Shown in pieces: positions 47,814-56,165 of a stretch of 64,000 nt of DNA; position 1 is the stretch's first letter; each line of letters opens with the position of its first letter. The DNA is from Rhizobium sp. (GTDB lineage: Bacteria; Pseudomonadota; Alphaproteobacteria; Rhizobiales; Rhizobiaceae). A program made the translations under genes and the position numbers. The notes under the pieces were generated by a model, which was given only the letters and a program-made list of their open reading frames with translations, was not told the origin of the DNA and ran no database searches. Location: positions 171,239 to 235,238 of the forward strand of contig DPXQ01000044.1 of assembly GCA_003527225.1 (NCBI GenBank). Direction: 5' to 3'.

Positions 47814-47835
47814 GACGGGCGATCATTCGCCCGTC
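47814..47835 (-). terminator. Hairpin overlapping the stop codon of the lipoprotein
   Basis: GACGGGCGA (47814-47822) pairs exactly with TCGCCCGTC (47827-47835); the stop codon lies in the 4-base loop. No T-run follows on the minus strand, so termination strength is uncertain. Confidence 0.45.
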
Positions 47836-48227
47836 AGGAATTCTTCGCAATAGCTCTTTGCGCCGCTGACGCCCGGCTTGTCGATGACAGTGCGTATACT
47901 GCGAATGACATAGTCCGACGAAACCGTGAGCTGCATTTCGCAGCGCAGGTATTCGGTGCGCGCCGATTTCAGAAGCCTGCCCTTCTTGCCGCCGCCGAGA
48001 TCTTCATATTCCGCCGGCACGACGCGCGTCTTGTAGCCGCCGCGCCAGGTATAGATGGTGCTGCCGCCAGCGGAACTATCATTGGCAGGGGGGCCGAACT
48101 TGGCGAAGAAGGCGCCGGCCGGCTGGCCGTTCCAGCGCGCTTCGATAGCGTTTCTGGAAACGCCCGTGGTTGTGCATCCGGCAAGGGCCAGCGCCAGGCT
48201 GGCCATGGTGATCACGCGGAAATTCAT
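47823..48227 (-). CDS. Small lipoprotein, unknown function
   Basis: The 134-residue protein has a lipobox LALAGC (residues 13-18) and a soluble domain with FFAKFGPPANDSS, STIYTWRGGYKTRVVPAEYEDL and YLRCEMQLTV. The phrase KFGPP resembles SmpA/OmlA-type lipoproteins, but the rest does not clearly match. ATG 48227 gives the signal peptide. Confidence 0.75.
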   Translation of the reverse strand: MNFRVITMASLALALAGCTTTGVSRNAIEARWNGQPAGAFFAKFGPPANDSSAGGSTIYTWRGGYKTRVVPAEYEDLGGGKKGRLLKSARTEYLRCEMQLTVSSDYVIRSIRTVIDKPGVSGAKSYCEEFLTGE

Positions 48228-48504
48228 CTGTCCCGTCCCTAATGTCCCGATCGAAGAACTGCCGTCGCGGCTCGTATCCCCACAACCTGCGACGGTCCTT
48301 CGTCCTTGGGCTTTAGCGCCAATTCGGCGCCGTGGAAATCGGCAAGCGTAGAAAGCAACTTTATTTTTCCGCCTGTATCCGCCTTGCCACGTTTGCGGGA
48401 AACACAAGCGGCCCCGGCGCGGACGGCGAGGTTTAGGGAAGGCGAGCGGACGGCGGGCCGACATGATTTTTTCACATTGGCCTCCGCTTTTTTCAAAACA
48501 CCGC
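48228..48504. other. Intergenic region without a convincing gene
   Basis: This stretch lies between the lipoprotein start and the tRNA-Pro promoter. A minus-strand frame at 48239-48496 begins only with TTG, lacks a family signature, and I do not accept it as a gene. T-rich stretches near 48360 and 48465 are visible, with no clear structure. Confidence 0.4.
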
Positions 48505-48531
48505 TTGTGCAACAAAAACTGCTGGTCTATA
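48505..48531 (+). promoter_or_regulatory. Putative promoter of tRNA-Pro
   Basis: TTGTGC (48505-48510) and TCTATA (48526-48531) lie 15 bases apart, placing transcription start about 10 bases before the tRNA. The spacing is short for sigma-70, so this is tentative. Confidence 0.4.
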
Positions 48532-48547
48532 GAGGCGCCGCTGGACA

Positions 48548-48624
48548 CGGAGTGTAGCGCAGTCTGGTAGCGCACCACGTTCGGGACGTGGGGGTCGAGT
48601 GTTCGAATCACTCCACTCCGACCA
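48548..48624 (+). tRNA. tRNA-Pro (anticodon CGG)
   Basis: Acceptor arms CGGAGTG (48548-48554) and CACTCCG (48614-48620) pair; discriminator A and CCA are encoded. The anticodon stem CCACG/CGTGG holds the loop TTCGGGA, anticodon CGG. It reads CCG, a preferred proline codon at this GC content. Confidence 0.95.
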
Positions 48625-48630
48625 GCTTGA

Positions 48631-48656
48631 AAAGCCCGCTTTTGCGGGCTTTTTTC
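48631..48656 (+). terminator. Intrinsic terminator of tRNA-Pro
   Basis: AAAGCCCGC (48631-48639) pairs with GCGGGCTTT (48644-48652) over TTTT, followed by further T residues. It begins 6 bases after the tRNA. Confidence 0.9.
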
Positions 48657-48735
48657 ATTTTTGCCGCGGATAATGGGCGGGCGCGCAGATTGCGCTCCGC
48701 CGCCGGTCCGGGATACCCTCCGGGCCGCCTTGGCG

Positions 48736-49557
48736 TCAATTGGCCATGGTCGAGCGATGCGCCCAGCCGGTCATGCGCTTTTCGAGCCAGGCCATCAGCG
48801 CATACATGGCGATCCCTTCCACCGCGAGCATGAGCAGGCCGGCAAAGACCAGCGGCACGTTGAACTGGCTCTGGGCCGAGCTCATCATATTGCCGAGGCC
48901 GTAGTTCGAGGCGACCGTTTCGGAAACGACGGAGCCGACGAAGGCCAGCGTGATGGCGATCTTCAGGGAACCGAAGAAATAGGGCATGGAGCGTGGAATA
49001 CCGACCTTCAGCATGATGTCCATCTTTTTCGCGCCGAGTGCCCTCAAGACGTCCTCGGTCTCCGGCTCGATGGTGGCAAGCCCCGTCGCGACATTGACGA
49101 CGATCGGGAAGAACGAAATCAGGAAGGCGGTGAGCACCGCCGGCACCGTGCCGATGCCGAACCAGATGACGAGGATCGGCACCAGCGCCACCTTCGGAAT
49201 GGCGTTGAAGCCGATCATCAGAGGGTAGAGGCCGGCATAGATCGTCTTCGACCAGCCGATGAAGAGCCCGATGCCGAGGCCGGCGACGACGGCGATGATG
49301 AAGCCGAGGGTCGTGGTGTAGAGCGTTTGCAGCGAGTTCTTCCAGATCGGCGACCAGTATTGCACGATCGCCTGGAAGACGCGCGTCGGCGAGGGGAGAA
49401 TGGTCGCCGGCATGTCGAGCCAGCGGACCAGCAGTTCCCAGAAGACGAAAAGGACAAGCGTATAGAGCCAGGGGGCGGCGCGCACCCAGTTCATCCGGGC
49501 CAGAAGCGGCTTGCGGGCAGATGCTGCCATGGCTGGTTTCTCGACGATCGCGCTCAT
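48736..49557 (-). CDS. ABC transporter permease (NitT/TauT family)
   Basis: The 273-residue protein has six membrane helices and the SsuC/TauC-type cytoplasmic loop EPETEDVLRALGAKKMDIMLKVGIPRSMPYFFGSLK, where EAA-like residues contact the ATPase. It is the third gene of the binding protein-ATPase-permease operon. ATG 49557 overlaps the ATPase stop (ATGA). Family members import nitrate, sulfonates, taurine or pyrimidine precursors; sequence alone does not decide. Confidence 0.9.
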   Translation of the reverse strand: MSAIVEKPAMAASARKPLLARMNWVRAAPWLYTLVLFVFWELLVRWLDMPATILPSPTRVFQAIVQYWSPIWKNSLQTLYTTTLGFIIAVVAGLGIGLFIGWSKTIYAGLYPLMIGFNAIPKVALVPILVIWFGIGTVPAVLTAFLISFFPIVVNVATGLATIEPETEDVLRALGAKKMDIMLKVGIPRSMPYFFGSLKIAITLAFVGSVVSETVASNYGLGNMMSSAQSQFNVPLVFAGLLMLAVEGIAMYALMAWLEKRMTGWAHRSTMAN

Positions 49558-50342
49558 GCCGCGATCCTCGCGCTTGCGATCTCGCCGTGAAGCGTATGGA
49601 CCATGTCGTTGAACGGTGTCTCATACATCAGTTCGAGATCGCGCGGGCGGGCAAAGGGCACGCGGTGCTCGGCGAGCACGCGGCCGGGCCGGCTGCTCAT
49701 GACGAAGATCTTGTCGGCGAGGAAGGTGGCTTCGCGCAAGTCATGGGTGACGAGGATGATCGTCACGCCCTGGGCCGCATGCAGGTCGCGGATGACGCAC
49801 CACAGCTCTTCGCGGGTGAAGGCGTCGAGCGCGCCGAACGGCTCGTCGAGCATCAGCAGTTCCGGTTCGTGGATCAGCGCGCGGCAGAGATTGGCGCGCT
49901 GCTGCATGCCGCCGGACAATTGCCAGGGGAATTTCGATCCGAAGCCCTTCAGGCCTACGATCTCGAGCAGGTTTTCGGCCTTTTCGACATATTCCTTTTT
50001 ATGGGCGCGCAGCCGGTGGCGGTGTTTCTCGACGATCTCCAGCGGAAGGAGAATGTTTTCGAGCGTCGTGCGCCAGGGCAGCATGGTCGGGTTCTGGAAG
50101 GCCATGCCGACGATCGAGACGGGTTCCGTCACCTGCCGTCCGGCGACGATGACGTCGCCCGCCTGGGGGATATGCAGCCCGGTGACGAGCTTCATCAGCG
50201 TCGACTTTCCGCAGCCGGACGGTCCGACCACGGCGGCGAATTCTCCCTTGTCGACCTTGAGACTGAGATTGGAGACTGCGAGTGTGCCTTCAGCGCCGCC
50301 GTAGCGCATGTCGACGTTCTCGATGGAGACAAGATGTGCCAT
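49554..50342 (-). CDS. ABC transporter ATPase (NitT/TauT family)
   Basis: The 262-residue ATPase has Walker A GPSGCGKSTLMKLV, signature LSGGMQQRANLCRAL, Walker B LLMLDEPFGALD and the switch His in VTHDLREA. It energises the importer formed with the permease downstream. It follows the binding-protein gene by 78 bases. Confidence 0.93.
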   Translation of the reverse strand: MAHLVSIENVDMRYGGAEGTLAVSNLSLKVDKGEFAAVVGPSGCGKSTLMKLVTGLHIPQAGDVIVAGRQVTEPVSIVGMAFQNPTMLPWRTTLENILLPLEIVEKHRHRLRAHKKEYVEKAENLLEIVGLKGFGSKFPWQLSGGMQQRANLCRALIHEPELLMLDEPFGALDAFTREELWCVIRDLHAAQGVTIILVTHDLREATFLADKIFVMSSRPGRVLAEHRVPFARPRDLELMYETPFNDMVHTLHGEIASARIAA

Positions 50343-50420
50343 CGGGCTTCCTTTGACTATAAAATTGGATGGAAGCCCGGCGAGAGATGCCAGGCTTCGC
50401 TTTCGGTATTGCCCTTGGCG

Positions 50421-51461
50421 TCAGGGCAGCATGCGCTCTGCCTTGGCCGGCAGATAGCTCGGATCGAACACGCGCTCGGCTGCAACATTGCCCTTCAGGC
50501 CCATGGAGAGCTTGAGCGTTTCGATCGAGGCCGAGAGGCGGGTCATGTCGACGCCGCCCATGCCGTTCTCGATGACATAAGGGGTCTTGATGTTCATGGC
50601 ATTGGCCATGCCGAGACGTTCCAGTTCGATGTCCGGGTTGAGCGTCTCGTTGCGCTTCAATACGGCGGCAACGCCTTCTTCCGGATTGGCGACGGCGTCG
50701 GCAAAACCCTTGGCGAGCGCCTTGAGGAAGCCCTTGACCGCATCCGGATTAGCTTCGGCGAAGTCGGTGTTGACGAGGACCGAGTTGCCGTAGAGGTTGA
50801 GCCCGTGCTCGGCCATCAGGATGGTGGCGATGTCATCGGCCGGGACCCCTTGAGCCTTCAGGTTCAGGATGACCGAGAAGGCGAAGCCGAAAACCGCGTC
50901 GACGTCGCCCTTGGCGAGCATGGGCTCACGAACGGGAAAGCCGATCGATTCGATGGTGATCTTGCTGTCGTCGATGCCGGCGACCTGCTTGAAGGCCTTC
51001 CACTGGGCAAAGGCGCCGTCCGGCGGCGGAGCGCCGAGCTTCTTGCCTTCCAGCGATTTCGGATCTTCGGTGATGCCGAGCGCCTTGCGGCCGACCACGG
51101 CGAAGGTCGGGCGTTCATAGACCATGAACACCGCCTTGACCTTCTGGGCCGGGTCTTCGTCAAGGAACTTGATCAGCGAGTTGATGTCGCCGAAGCCCAT
51201 CTGGTAGGCGCCGGTCGCCACACGTGGAATGGCCTCGACCGAGCCGTTGCCGGTGTCGATCGTGACGTCGAGTCCTTCCGCCTTGAAGTAGCCCTTGTCG
51301 AGCGCCAGCAGGAAGCCGGCGGCAGGCCCCTCGAATTTCCAGTCGAGCGTGAACTTGATCGGCGTTTCGGCAAGCGCGGGGGCGGCCGGGGCGGAAAATC
51401 CCGTGACGAACGCGAGTGCCGCCGTCGCTGCCAGCCTGGAAAACAGTCTTCTTGAAAGCAT
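50421..51461 (-). CDS. NMT1/THI5-like substrate-binding protein
   Basis: The 346-residue protein has a signal peptide ending at PALAE and the NMT1/THI5-like fold: PIKFTLDWKFEGPAAGFLLALDKGYFKAEGLDVTIDTGNGS. Relatives bind nitrate, sulfonates or thiamine and riboflavin precursors. No thiamine or FMN riboswitch shape is visible upstream, so those ligands are not favoured. ATG 51461 follows GAGGGGACTC. It is divergent from the thioesterase gene, with a palindrome and a distant inverted pair (51532-51538, 51572-51578) between. Confidence 0.88.
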   Translation of the reverse strand: MLSRRLFSRLAATAALAFVTGFSAPAAPALAETPIKFTLDWKFEGPAAGFLLALDKGYFKAEGLDVTIDTGNGSVEAIPRVATGAYQMGFGDINSLIKFLDEDPAQKVKAVFMVYERPTFAVVGRKALGITEDPKSLEGKKLGAPPPDGAFAQWKAFKQVAGIDDSKITIESIGFPVREPMLAKGDVDAVFGFAFSVILNLKAQGVPADDIATILMAEHGLNLYGNSVLVNTDFAEANPDAVKGFLKALAKGFADAVANPEEGVAAVLKRNETLNPDIELERLGMANAMNIKTPYVIENGMGGVDMTRLSASIETLKLSMGLKGNVAAERVFDPSYLPAKAERMLP

Positions 51462-51676
51462 CGTTGTGAGTCCCCTCTTTTGGTTCTGATTGCGATAAAA
51501 AACGATTGCCGCCCGCTTGCGCAAGTGAAATCTGCACAGAAAGAAAGCAGCACCAAAAAATGACGGTAATTTGTGCAGGTGGGCATAACGCGGACCCCGC
51601 CGCTTTACATCGCCGCATGCCATCCGTTATTCGCAATGGTCAGCAATTCCGCACGGCCAACTTTCGAGGCGATGCC

Positions 51677-52105
51677 ATGACCGACCGCTCACTCATCACT
51701 CTCGTCGGTGTCGTGCATCCGTGGATGTGCGACACGATGGGGCATGTGAACGTGCGCCATTATGCGGCGATGTTCGATGACGCCAGCTTCCAGCTGCTCG
51801 GCCATATCGCCGGCGCCGAGGCCGCGGGCGACACGAGCAAGGGCTGGGCGGATGTTCGCACCGAGATCGACTACAAGCACGAGACGAAGCCGGGCGAACT
51901 CATCACCATCCGTTCGCATGTCGTGAAGATCGGCCGATCTTCCGTTACCTTCGAGCAGGTGATGCGCGGCAGCCTCGATGGCGTCGTGCATGCGAAGTGC
52001 AGGACGGTCAGCGTCAGGTTCGACCTCGTTGCCCGAGCAGCCACGGCGCTCGATCCGGACATGCGCACGCGCGCCGAAGCCTTGCTTGTCGTGGAAGCGG
52101 ATTGA
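51677..52105 (+). CDS. 4HBT-type acyl-CoA thioesterase
   Basis: The 142-residue hotdog-fold protein has the 4-hydroxybenzoyl-CoA thioesterase motif DTMGHVNVRHYAAMFDDAS, with the catalytic Asp region, and VRTEIDYKHETKPGELI. It hydrolyses a CoA ester of unknown type. Genes of this type accompany BKACE genes in carnitine catabolism (betainyl-CoA thioesterase), and a BKACE gene lies 7 kb to the right. It ends 14 bases before the convergent LysR gene. Confidence 0.85.
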   Translation: MTDRSLITLVGVVHPWMCDTMGHVNVRHYAAMFDDASFQLLGHIAGAEAAGDTSKGWADVRTEIDYKHETKPGELITIRSHVVKIGRSSVTFEQVMRGSLDGVVHAKCRTVSVRFDLVARAATALDPDMRTRAEALLVVEAD

Positions 52106-52119
52106 TCCCTGGCGCCTGC

Positions 52120-53076
52120 TCAGCGGTCGTAGATGCGCGCTTCGAGAGGTGTTTCGGCAATCAGCGCCTGCAAGCCGGAGAGCAGTGCCTTTTCCGCCCG
52201 GTTCATCACCTTTTCCGGATTGACGAGAAGATAGATGTCGATTGCCGGCGGCGTGTCATAGGGCGGCAGGCGCCAAAGCAACCCGTCGGCGATATCGCGG
52301 CGGGCGACGTGCAGCGGCAGCGGCCCGATGCCGATGCCGGCCATGATCATGCGCCGCACCTCCTCCAGGCTGGACGAGATGCCGACCACATTGCTGCTGA
52401 GCTTGGCCTCGCTGCGCAGCAGGGCCACGGGACGAAGCGCATCGGCTATGTTGTCCGTCTGGAAGGAAACCGACGGTTCGTCCTTGAGGTCGGAAAGTTC
52501 GAGCCCCTCGCGCCCGTAGAGCCGGTGTTCCGGCCCGCAGAAGAAGCCGAAGTGCTCGCGATAGACCATGGTGTAGTCGAGCGCCGGGTCGCGCTCGCGC
52601 ACGAGGCATATGCCAAAGGAGGCGCGCCTCTCGCGCACCTGCCGTACGACGTCGATGCTCTCGGCGACGGAAATCGTCATGCTGGCGCGCGGATAGTTCC
52701 TGTGAAATTCGCAGAGCGATCGGTCGAAGATCGGTGAAACGACGTGGCTGGCCACCGCGATCGAGACGTGGCCCGTCACCTCGTCGGTGACGCCGCGTAC
52801 CAGCTGCGGCAGCTGCGATATGGTGCCGAACACCTCGATGCTCTGTTCGTAGAGCAATTGTCCGACCTCGGTCAGTTCGAACCGCGTCGCGTCACGCTGC
52901 ACCAGCCGGATCCCGACCCGGTCCTCCAGCCGTCTGAGCGCGTTGCTGACGCTCGGCTGCTTGAGGTTGAGGCGTTCGGCGGCGCGCGTGATGCTCTTTT
53001 CCTCCGCGATCACGACGAAGGTGCGCAACAGGTTCCAGTCGAGTTCCCAGACCAGTTTTTCGGCGCGTGGCATCAT
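52120..53076 (-). CDS. LysR-family regulator of the amine/amide operon
   Basis: The 318-residue protein has an N-terminal LysR HTH (NLLRTFVVIAEEKSITRAAERLNLKQPSVSNALRRLEDRVGIRLVQR) and the two-lobed inducer domain. It is divergent from the ABC-importer operon. A palindrome in the shared gap (53111-53131) is its likely binding site. It should switch on the right-hand operon when a substrate or intermediate is present. Confidence 0.92.
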   Translation of the reverse strand: MMPRAEKLVWELDWNLLRTFVVIAEEKSITRAAERLNLKQPSVSNALRRLEDRVGIRLVQRDATRFELTEVGQLLYEQSIEVFGTISQLPQLVRGVTDEVTGHVSIAVASHVVSPIFDRSLCEFHRNYPRASMTISVAESIDVVRQVRERRASFGICLVRERDPALDYTMVYREHFGFFCGPEHRLYGREGLELSDLKDEPSVSFQTDNIADALRPVALLRSEAKLSSNVVGISSSLEEVRRMIMAGIGIGPLPLHVARRDIADGLLWRLPPYDTPPAIDIYLLVNPEKVMNRAEKALLSGLQALIAETPLEARIYDR

Positions 53077-53110
53077 TCGCGAAATCTATGTCCTCTATTT
53101 CCATTATCTA

Positions 53111-53131
53111 TTTGCGCAATACTGCCGCAAA
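53111..53131. promoter_or_regulatory. LysR-type palindrome in the divergent promoter
   Basis: TTTGCG (53111-53116) and CGCAAA (53126-53131) flank nine bases that hold a smaller GCA/TGC symmetry. It lies between the LysR start (53076) and the binding-protein start (53221), where LysR regulators normally bind. Confidence 0.6.
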
Positions 53132-53220
53132 GGCAATCATGATTTCCGGACAGCGCCGCAGAGCGTCTCCCCAACAAGAAAATGCGCAGTCATCCAGAGG
53201 ACAAAGGAGCAGAAGGTCTC

Positions 53221-54003
53221 ATGAAGAAGCTTATTTCCGGTCTCGTCGCTGCGACTATCGCCGTCGCCGCAACATTTTCCGCCATCGCTGCCCATGCCGA
53301 CGATCTCGAAGCCATCAAGTCGGCAGGAGAGATGAAGATCGCCATGTCCGGTCAGTATCCGCCGTTCAACTTCGTCAACGACAAGAACGAAGTCGTCGGC
53401 TTCGACGCCTCCATCGGTCTTGAAATCGCCAAGCGTATCGGCGTTGAGGGCAAGATCGTCACCACCGCCTGGGACGGCATCATCGCCGGCCTGCTCGCCA
53501 ACAAATACGACACCATCGTCGGCTCGATGACGATCACGCCCGAACGTGAGAAGGTCGTCGATTTCGTCGGTCCTTATTACCACGCCGGTCGCGCCGTGTT
53601 CGTCGGTGAAGGCTCGACGGTTCAGAAGCTCGACGACCTCAAGGGCAAGACGCTTGGCGTCACACTCGGAGAGACCCACGAGAAGTGGGCGCGCGAGCAG
53701 GGCGGCTGGGAAATCCGTACCTATAAGGGCCTGCCAGAGCTGATGCTGGAACTGAAGTCGGGCCGCGTCGACGCCATCGTCGTCGACAACATCCCGGTCA
53801 TGGTCGCTGTCAAGGAAACCGGAGACAAGATCCGCAAGCTCGACACGCCTGACATCGAAGGCGGCGCAGTCGCCATCGGCATCGCCATCCGCAAGGACAA
53901 TCCGGAGCTCAAGGCGGTCATGCAGAAGGCCCTGGACGATATGATGGCCGATGGCACCTACGAAAAGATTTCCATGGAGTGGATCGGTAGCGACATCCGC
54001 TAA
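53221..54003 (+). CDS. Amino-acid-type ABC transporter substrate-binding protein
   Basis: The 260-residue protein has a signal peptide ending at AHA and the type 3 periplasmic binding fold: GEMKIAMSGQYPPFNFVNDKNEVVGFDASIGLEIAKRIG, GSMTITPEREKVVDFVGPYY. These bind polar amino acids, opines or small amines. The ligand is not deducible. It opens the operon and is followed by two permeases and an ATPase. Confidence 0.92.
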   Translation: MKKLISGLVAATIAVAATFSAIAAHADDLEAIKSAGEMKIAMSGQYPPFNFVNDKNEVVGFDASIGLEIAKRIGVEGKIVTTAWDGIIAGLLANKYDTIVGSMTITPEREKVVDFVGPYYHAGRAVFVGEGSTVQKLDDLKGKTLGVTLGETHEKWAREQGGWEIRTYKGLPELMLELKSGRVDAIVVDNIPVMVAVKETGDKIRKLDTPDIEGGAVAIGIAIRKDNPELKAVMQKALDDMMADGTYEKISMEWIGSDIR

Positions 54004-54081
54004 GACCAACGGAACAGGTGTCCGACCGGCAAATCTGACCGGCCGGGCACCATTCACCCATAGCCTTGCGGAGCCGTATCC

Positions 54082-54729
54082 ATGGATTTTTCGTTGATGC
54101 AGCGTGTCTTCCCGTTTTTCGTGGAAGCAGCCTGGACCACGATCCAAATCTCGGCGCTTTCGCTGATCCTGGGACTGGCGGTTGCAGTTGTCGTGACGGC
54201 TGCGAAGATGTCGCGCTCACGTCTGCTGCGCACAATCGGCTCGCTCTATGTCAGCCTCTTTCGCGGCACGCCCTGCCTGATCCAGCTATTCATTCTCTAT
54301 TTCGGCGGACCACAGATCGGCATCAACCTCGAGCCCTTTGCCGCCGGCGTGATTGGTCTTGGCCTCAACATCGGCGCCTACATGGCCGAATCGATCCGCG
54401 GCGCGCTGCTTGCTGTCGACCGGGGGCAGGCTGAAGCCGCCCGCACGATCGGCTTCAGCCGCTTCCAGACATTGCGCAAGGTGATCCTGCCGCAGGCGGC
54501 ACGGCTGATGATCCGCCCGCTCGGCGTCAACACCGTCGCCCTCGTCAAGGGATCGGCGCTGGTTTCGACCATCTCGGTCGTCGAACTTACCTACACGGCG
54601 CAACGCTTCATCGGCTCGACCTACAAGCCATTCGAGATCTTCGGCGTTTCGGCGCTCCTCTACATGATCATCATCTATGCGGTTGCCCGCACCGTGGATG
54701 CGCTCGACAAGCGCTATGCGATCAACTGA
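54082..54729 (+). CDS. Amino-acid ABC transporter permease 1
   Basis: The 215-residue HisM/HisQ-type permease has about five helices and the ATPase-contact motif RGQAEAARTIGFSRFQTLRKVILPQAARLMIRP. It forms a heterodimer with the next permease. It lies 78 bases behind the binding-protein gene. Confidence 0.92.
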   Translation: MDFSLMQRVFPFFVEAAWTTIQISALSLILGLAVAVVVTAAKMSRSRLLRTIGSLYVSLFRGTPCLIQLFILYFGGPQIGINLEPFAAGVIGLGLNIGAYMAESIRGALLAVDRGQAEAARTIGFSRFQTLRKVILPQAARLMIRPLGVNTVALVKGSALVSTISVVELTYTAQRFIGSTYKPFEIFGVSALLYMIIIYAVARTVDALDKRYAIN

Positions 54730-54744
54730 GTGGAGGACTGACAG

Positions 54745-55404
54745 ATGCAAGGTCTCGATTTCAGCGTCGTCCCACCTTATGCCGAACTCCTGTGGACGGG
54801 GGTCTGGTGGACCGTGGTACTGACCATATCGGCAGCGGTGCTGAGTTTCTTCAGCGGTATCTTTTTCGCGCTGATTGTTCTCTATGCCCCGGCGATCATC
54901 GCCTATCCGGTGCGGTTTTTCATGTGGCTGTTCATGGGCACGCCGCTCCTGTTGCAGCTCTTCCTGATCTATTTCGGTCTCGTCCAGATCGGCATCGACA
55001 TTCCCGCCCTCGGCGCGGGCATCATCGGCCTTGGCCTGCACTTCGCGGTCTATAATGCCGACGTGCTCAGGGCCGGCATCGTGGCCGTGGATCCGGGCCA
55101 GTCGGAGGGTGCGCGCAGCCTCGGCTTCGGACGGTTCCAGACCCTGCGCTACGTCGTCGTGCCCCAGGCGGTGCGCAACACCGCACCGCCGATCGGCAAC
55201 AACATGATCGCACTCTTGAAGGAATCCTCGCTGGTCTCGGTCATCGGTATCGCCGAACTGGTGCATTCGGCGCAGCTGGCGATCAGCGAGACCTTCCGCC
55301 CGTTCGAATTCTACATCACGGTGGCGGTGCTCTATTACATACTCAATCTCGTCCTCGAAGCCGGTCTGCGGCGGGTCGAAAAGAACGTGGAGGTATCGCG
55401 ATGA
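54745..55404 (+). CDS. Amino-acid ABC transporter permease 2
   Basis: The 219-residue permease is a paralog of the previous gene, with [37 protein letters not shown] as the ATPase-contact loop. It overlaps the ATPase start by 4 bases (ATGA). Confidence 0.92.
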   Translation: MQGLDFSVVPPYAELLWTGVWWTVVLTISAAVLSFFSGIFFALIVLYAPAIIAYPVRFFMWLFMGTPLLLQLFLIYFGLVQIGIDIPALGAGIIGLGLHFAVYNADVLRAGIVAVDPGQSEGARSLGFGRFQTLRYVVVPQAVRNTAPPIGNNMIALLKESSLVSVIGIAELVHSAQLAISETFRPFEFYITVAVLYYILNLVLEAGLRRVEKNVEVSR

Positions 55405-56165
55405 CCGTTCAGCGGCCAATGGTCGAAGTGAAGGGCGCCCGCAAGGCCTACGGCCCACTCGAAGTGCTGAAAGGCATCGACCTTTCGGTCGATCGCGGGC
55501 AGATCGTGGCCATCATCGGCCCGAGCGGATCGGGCAAAAGCACGCTGCTGCGCTCGATCAACCATCTGGAAACGCTGAATGGCGGCGAGGTCTGGCTCGA
55601 TGGCGTGCAGGTCAACCAGCCCTTGAGCGGCCGGGCCTTCGAGCGTCACATCAATGCGGTGCGCCAGCAGATGGGCATGGTGTTCCAGCATTTCAATCTG
55701 TTCCCGCATCTGACTGTGCTGGAGAACATCACCATGGGCCCGGTGATCCTGAAGGGCACGCCGAAGGCGAAAGCGCGTGAACTGGCGCACGAACTCCTGT
55801 CGAAGGTCGGCCTTGCCGAAAAGATCGACGCCTATCCGTCGCGCCTTTCGGGCGGCCAGAAGCAGCGCGTGGCGATCGCCCGCGCACTTGCCATGCAGCC
55901 GAAGGTGATGCTGTTCGACGAGGCGACCTCCGCGCTCGACCCGGAATTGGTCGATGAGGTCAACGCCGTCATGAAGCAGCTTGCCGCCGAGCACATGACC
56001 ATGCTGATCGTCACCCATGAGATGCGCTTTGCCGGCGAAGTCGCCGACCGCGTGCTGTTCATGGATGGCGGCGTGGTTGTCGAGGAAGGCCCGCCGGATG
56101 AGATCTTCCGCGCCCCGCAGCAGGAGCGCACCCGGACATTCCTGAGAAAATACCTCGCAGCGTGA
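55401..56165 (+). CDS. Amino-acid ABC transporter ATPase
   Basis: The 254-residue ATPase has Walker [15 protein letters not shown], signature [15 protein letters not shown], Walker [17 protein letters not shown] and VTHEMRFA, typical of the GlnQ/HisP group. It completes the importer. Its end overlaps the start of the dimethylformamidase-like gene, tying uptake to catabolism in one transcript. Confidence 0.94.
   Translation: MTVQRPMVEVKGARKAYGPLEVLKGIDLSVDRGQIVAIIGPSGSGKSTLLRSINHLETLNGGEVWLDGVQVNQPLSGRAFERHINAVRQQMGMVFQHFNLFPHLTVLENITMGPVILKGTPKAKARELAHELLSKVGLAEKIDAYPSRLSGGQKQRVAIARALAMQPKVMLFDEATSALDPELVDEVNAVMKQLAAEHMTMLIVTHEMRFAGEVADRVLFMDGGVVVEEGPPDEIFRAPQQERTRTFLRKYLAA

Noticed and set aside
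48239..48496. Minus-strand frame of 85 codons between the lipoprotein and tRNA-Pro
   Set aside because: Only a TTG start, no ribosome binding site fit and no family signature.
51462..51676. TPP or FMN riboswitch in front of the NMT1-type binding protein
   Set aside because: None of the conserved core segments of either riboswitch is visible; only short palindromes are present.
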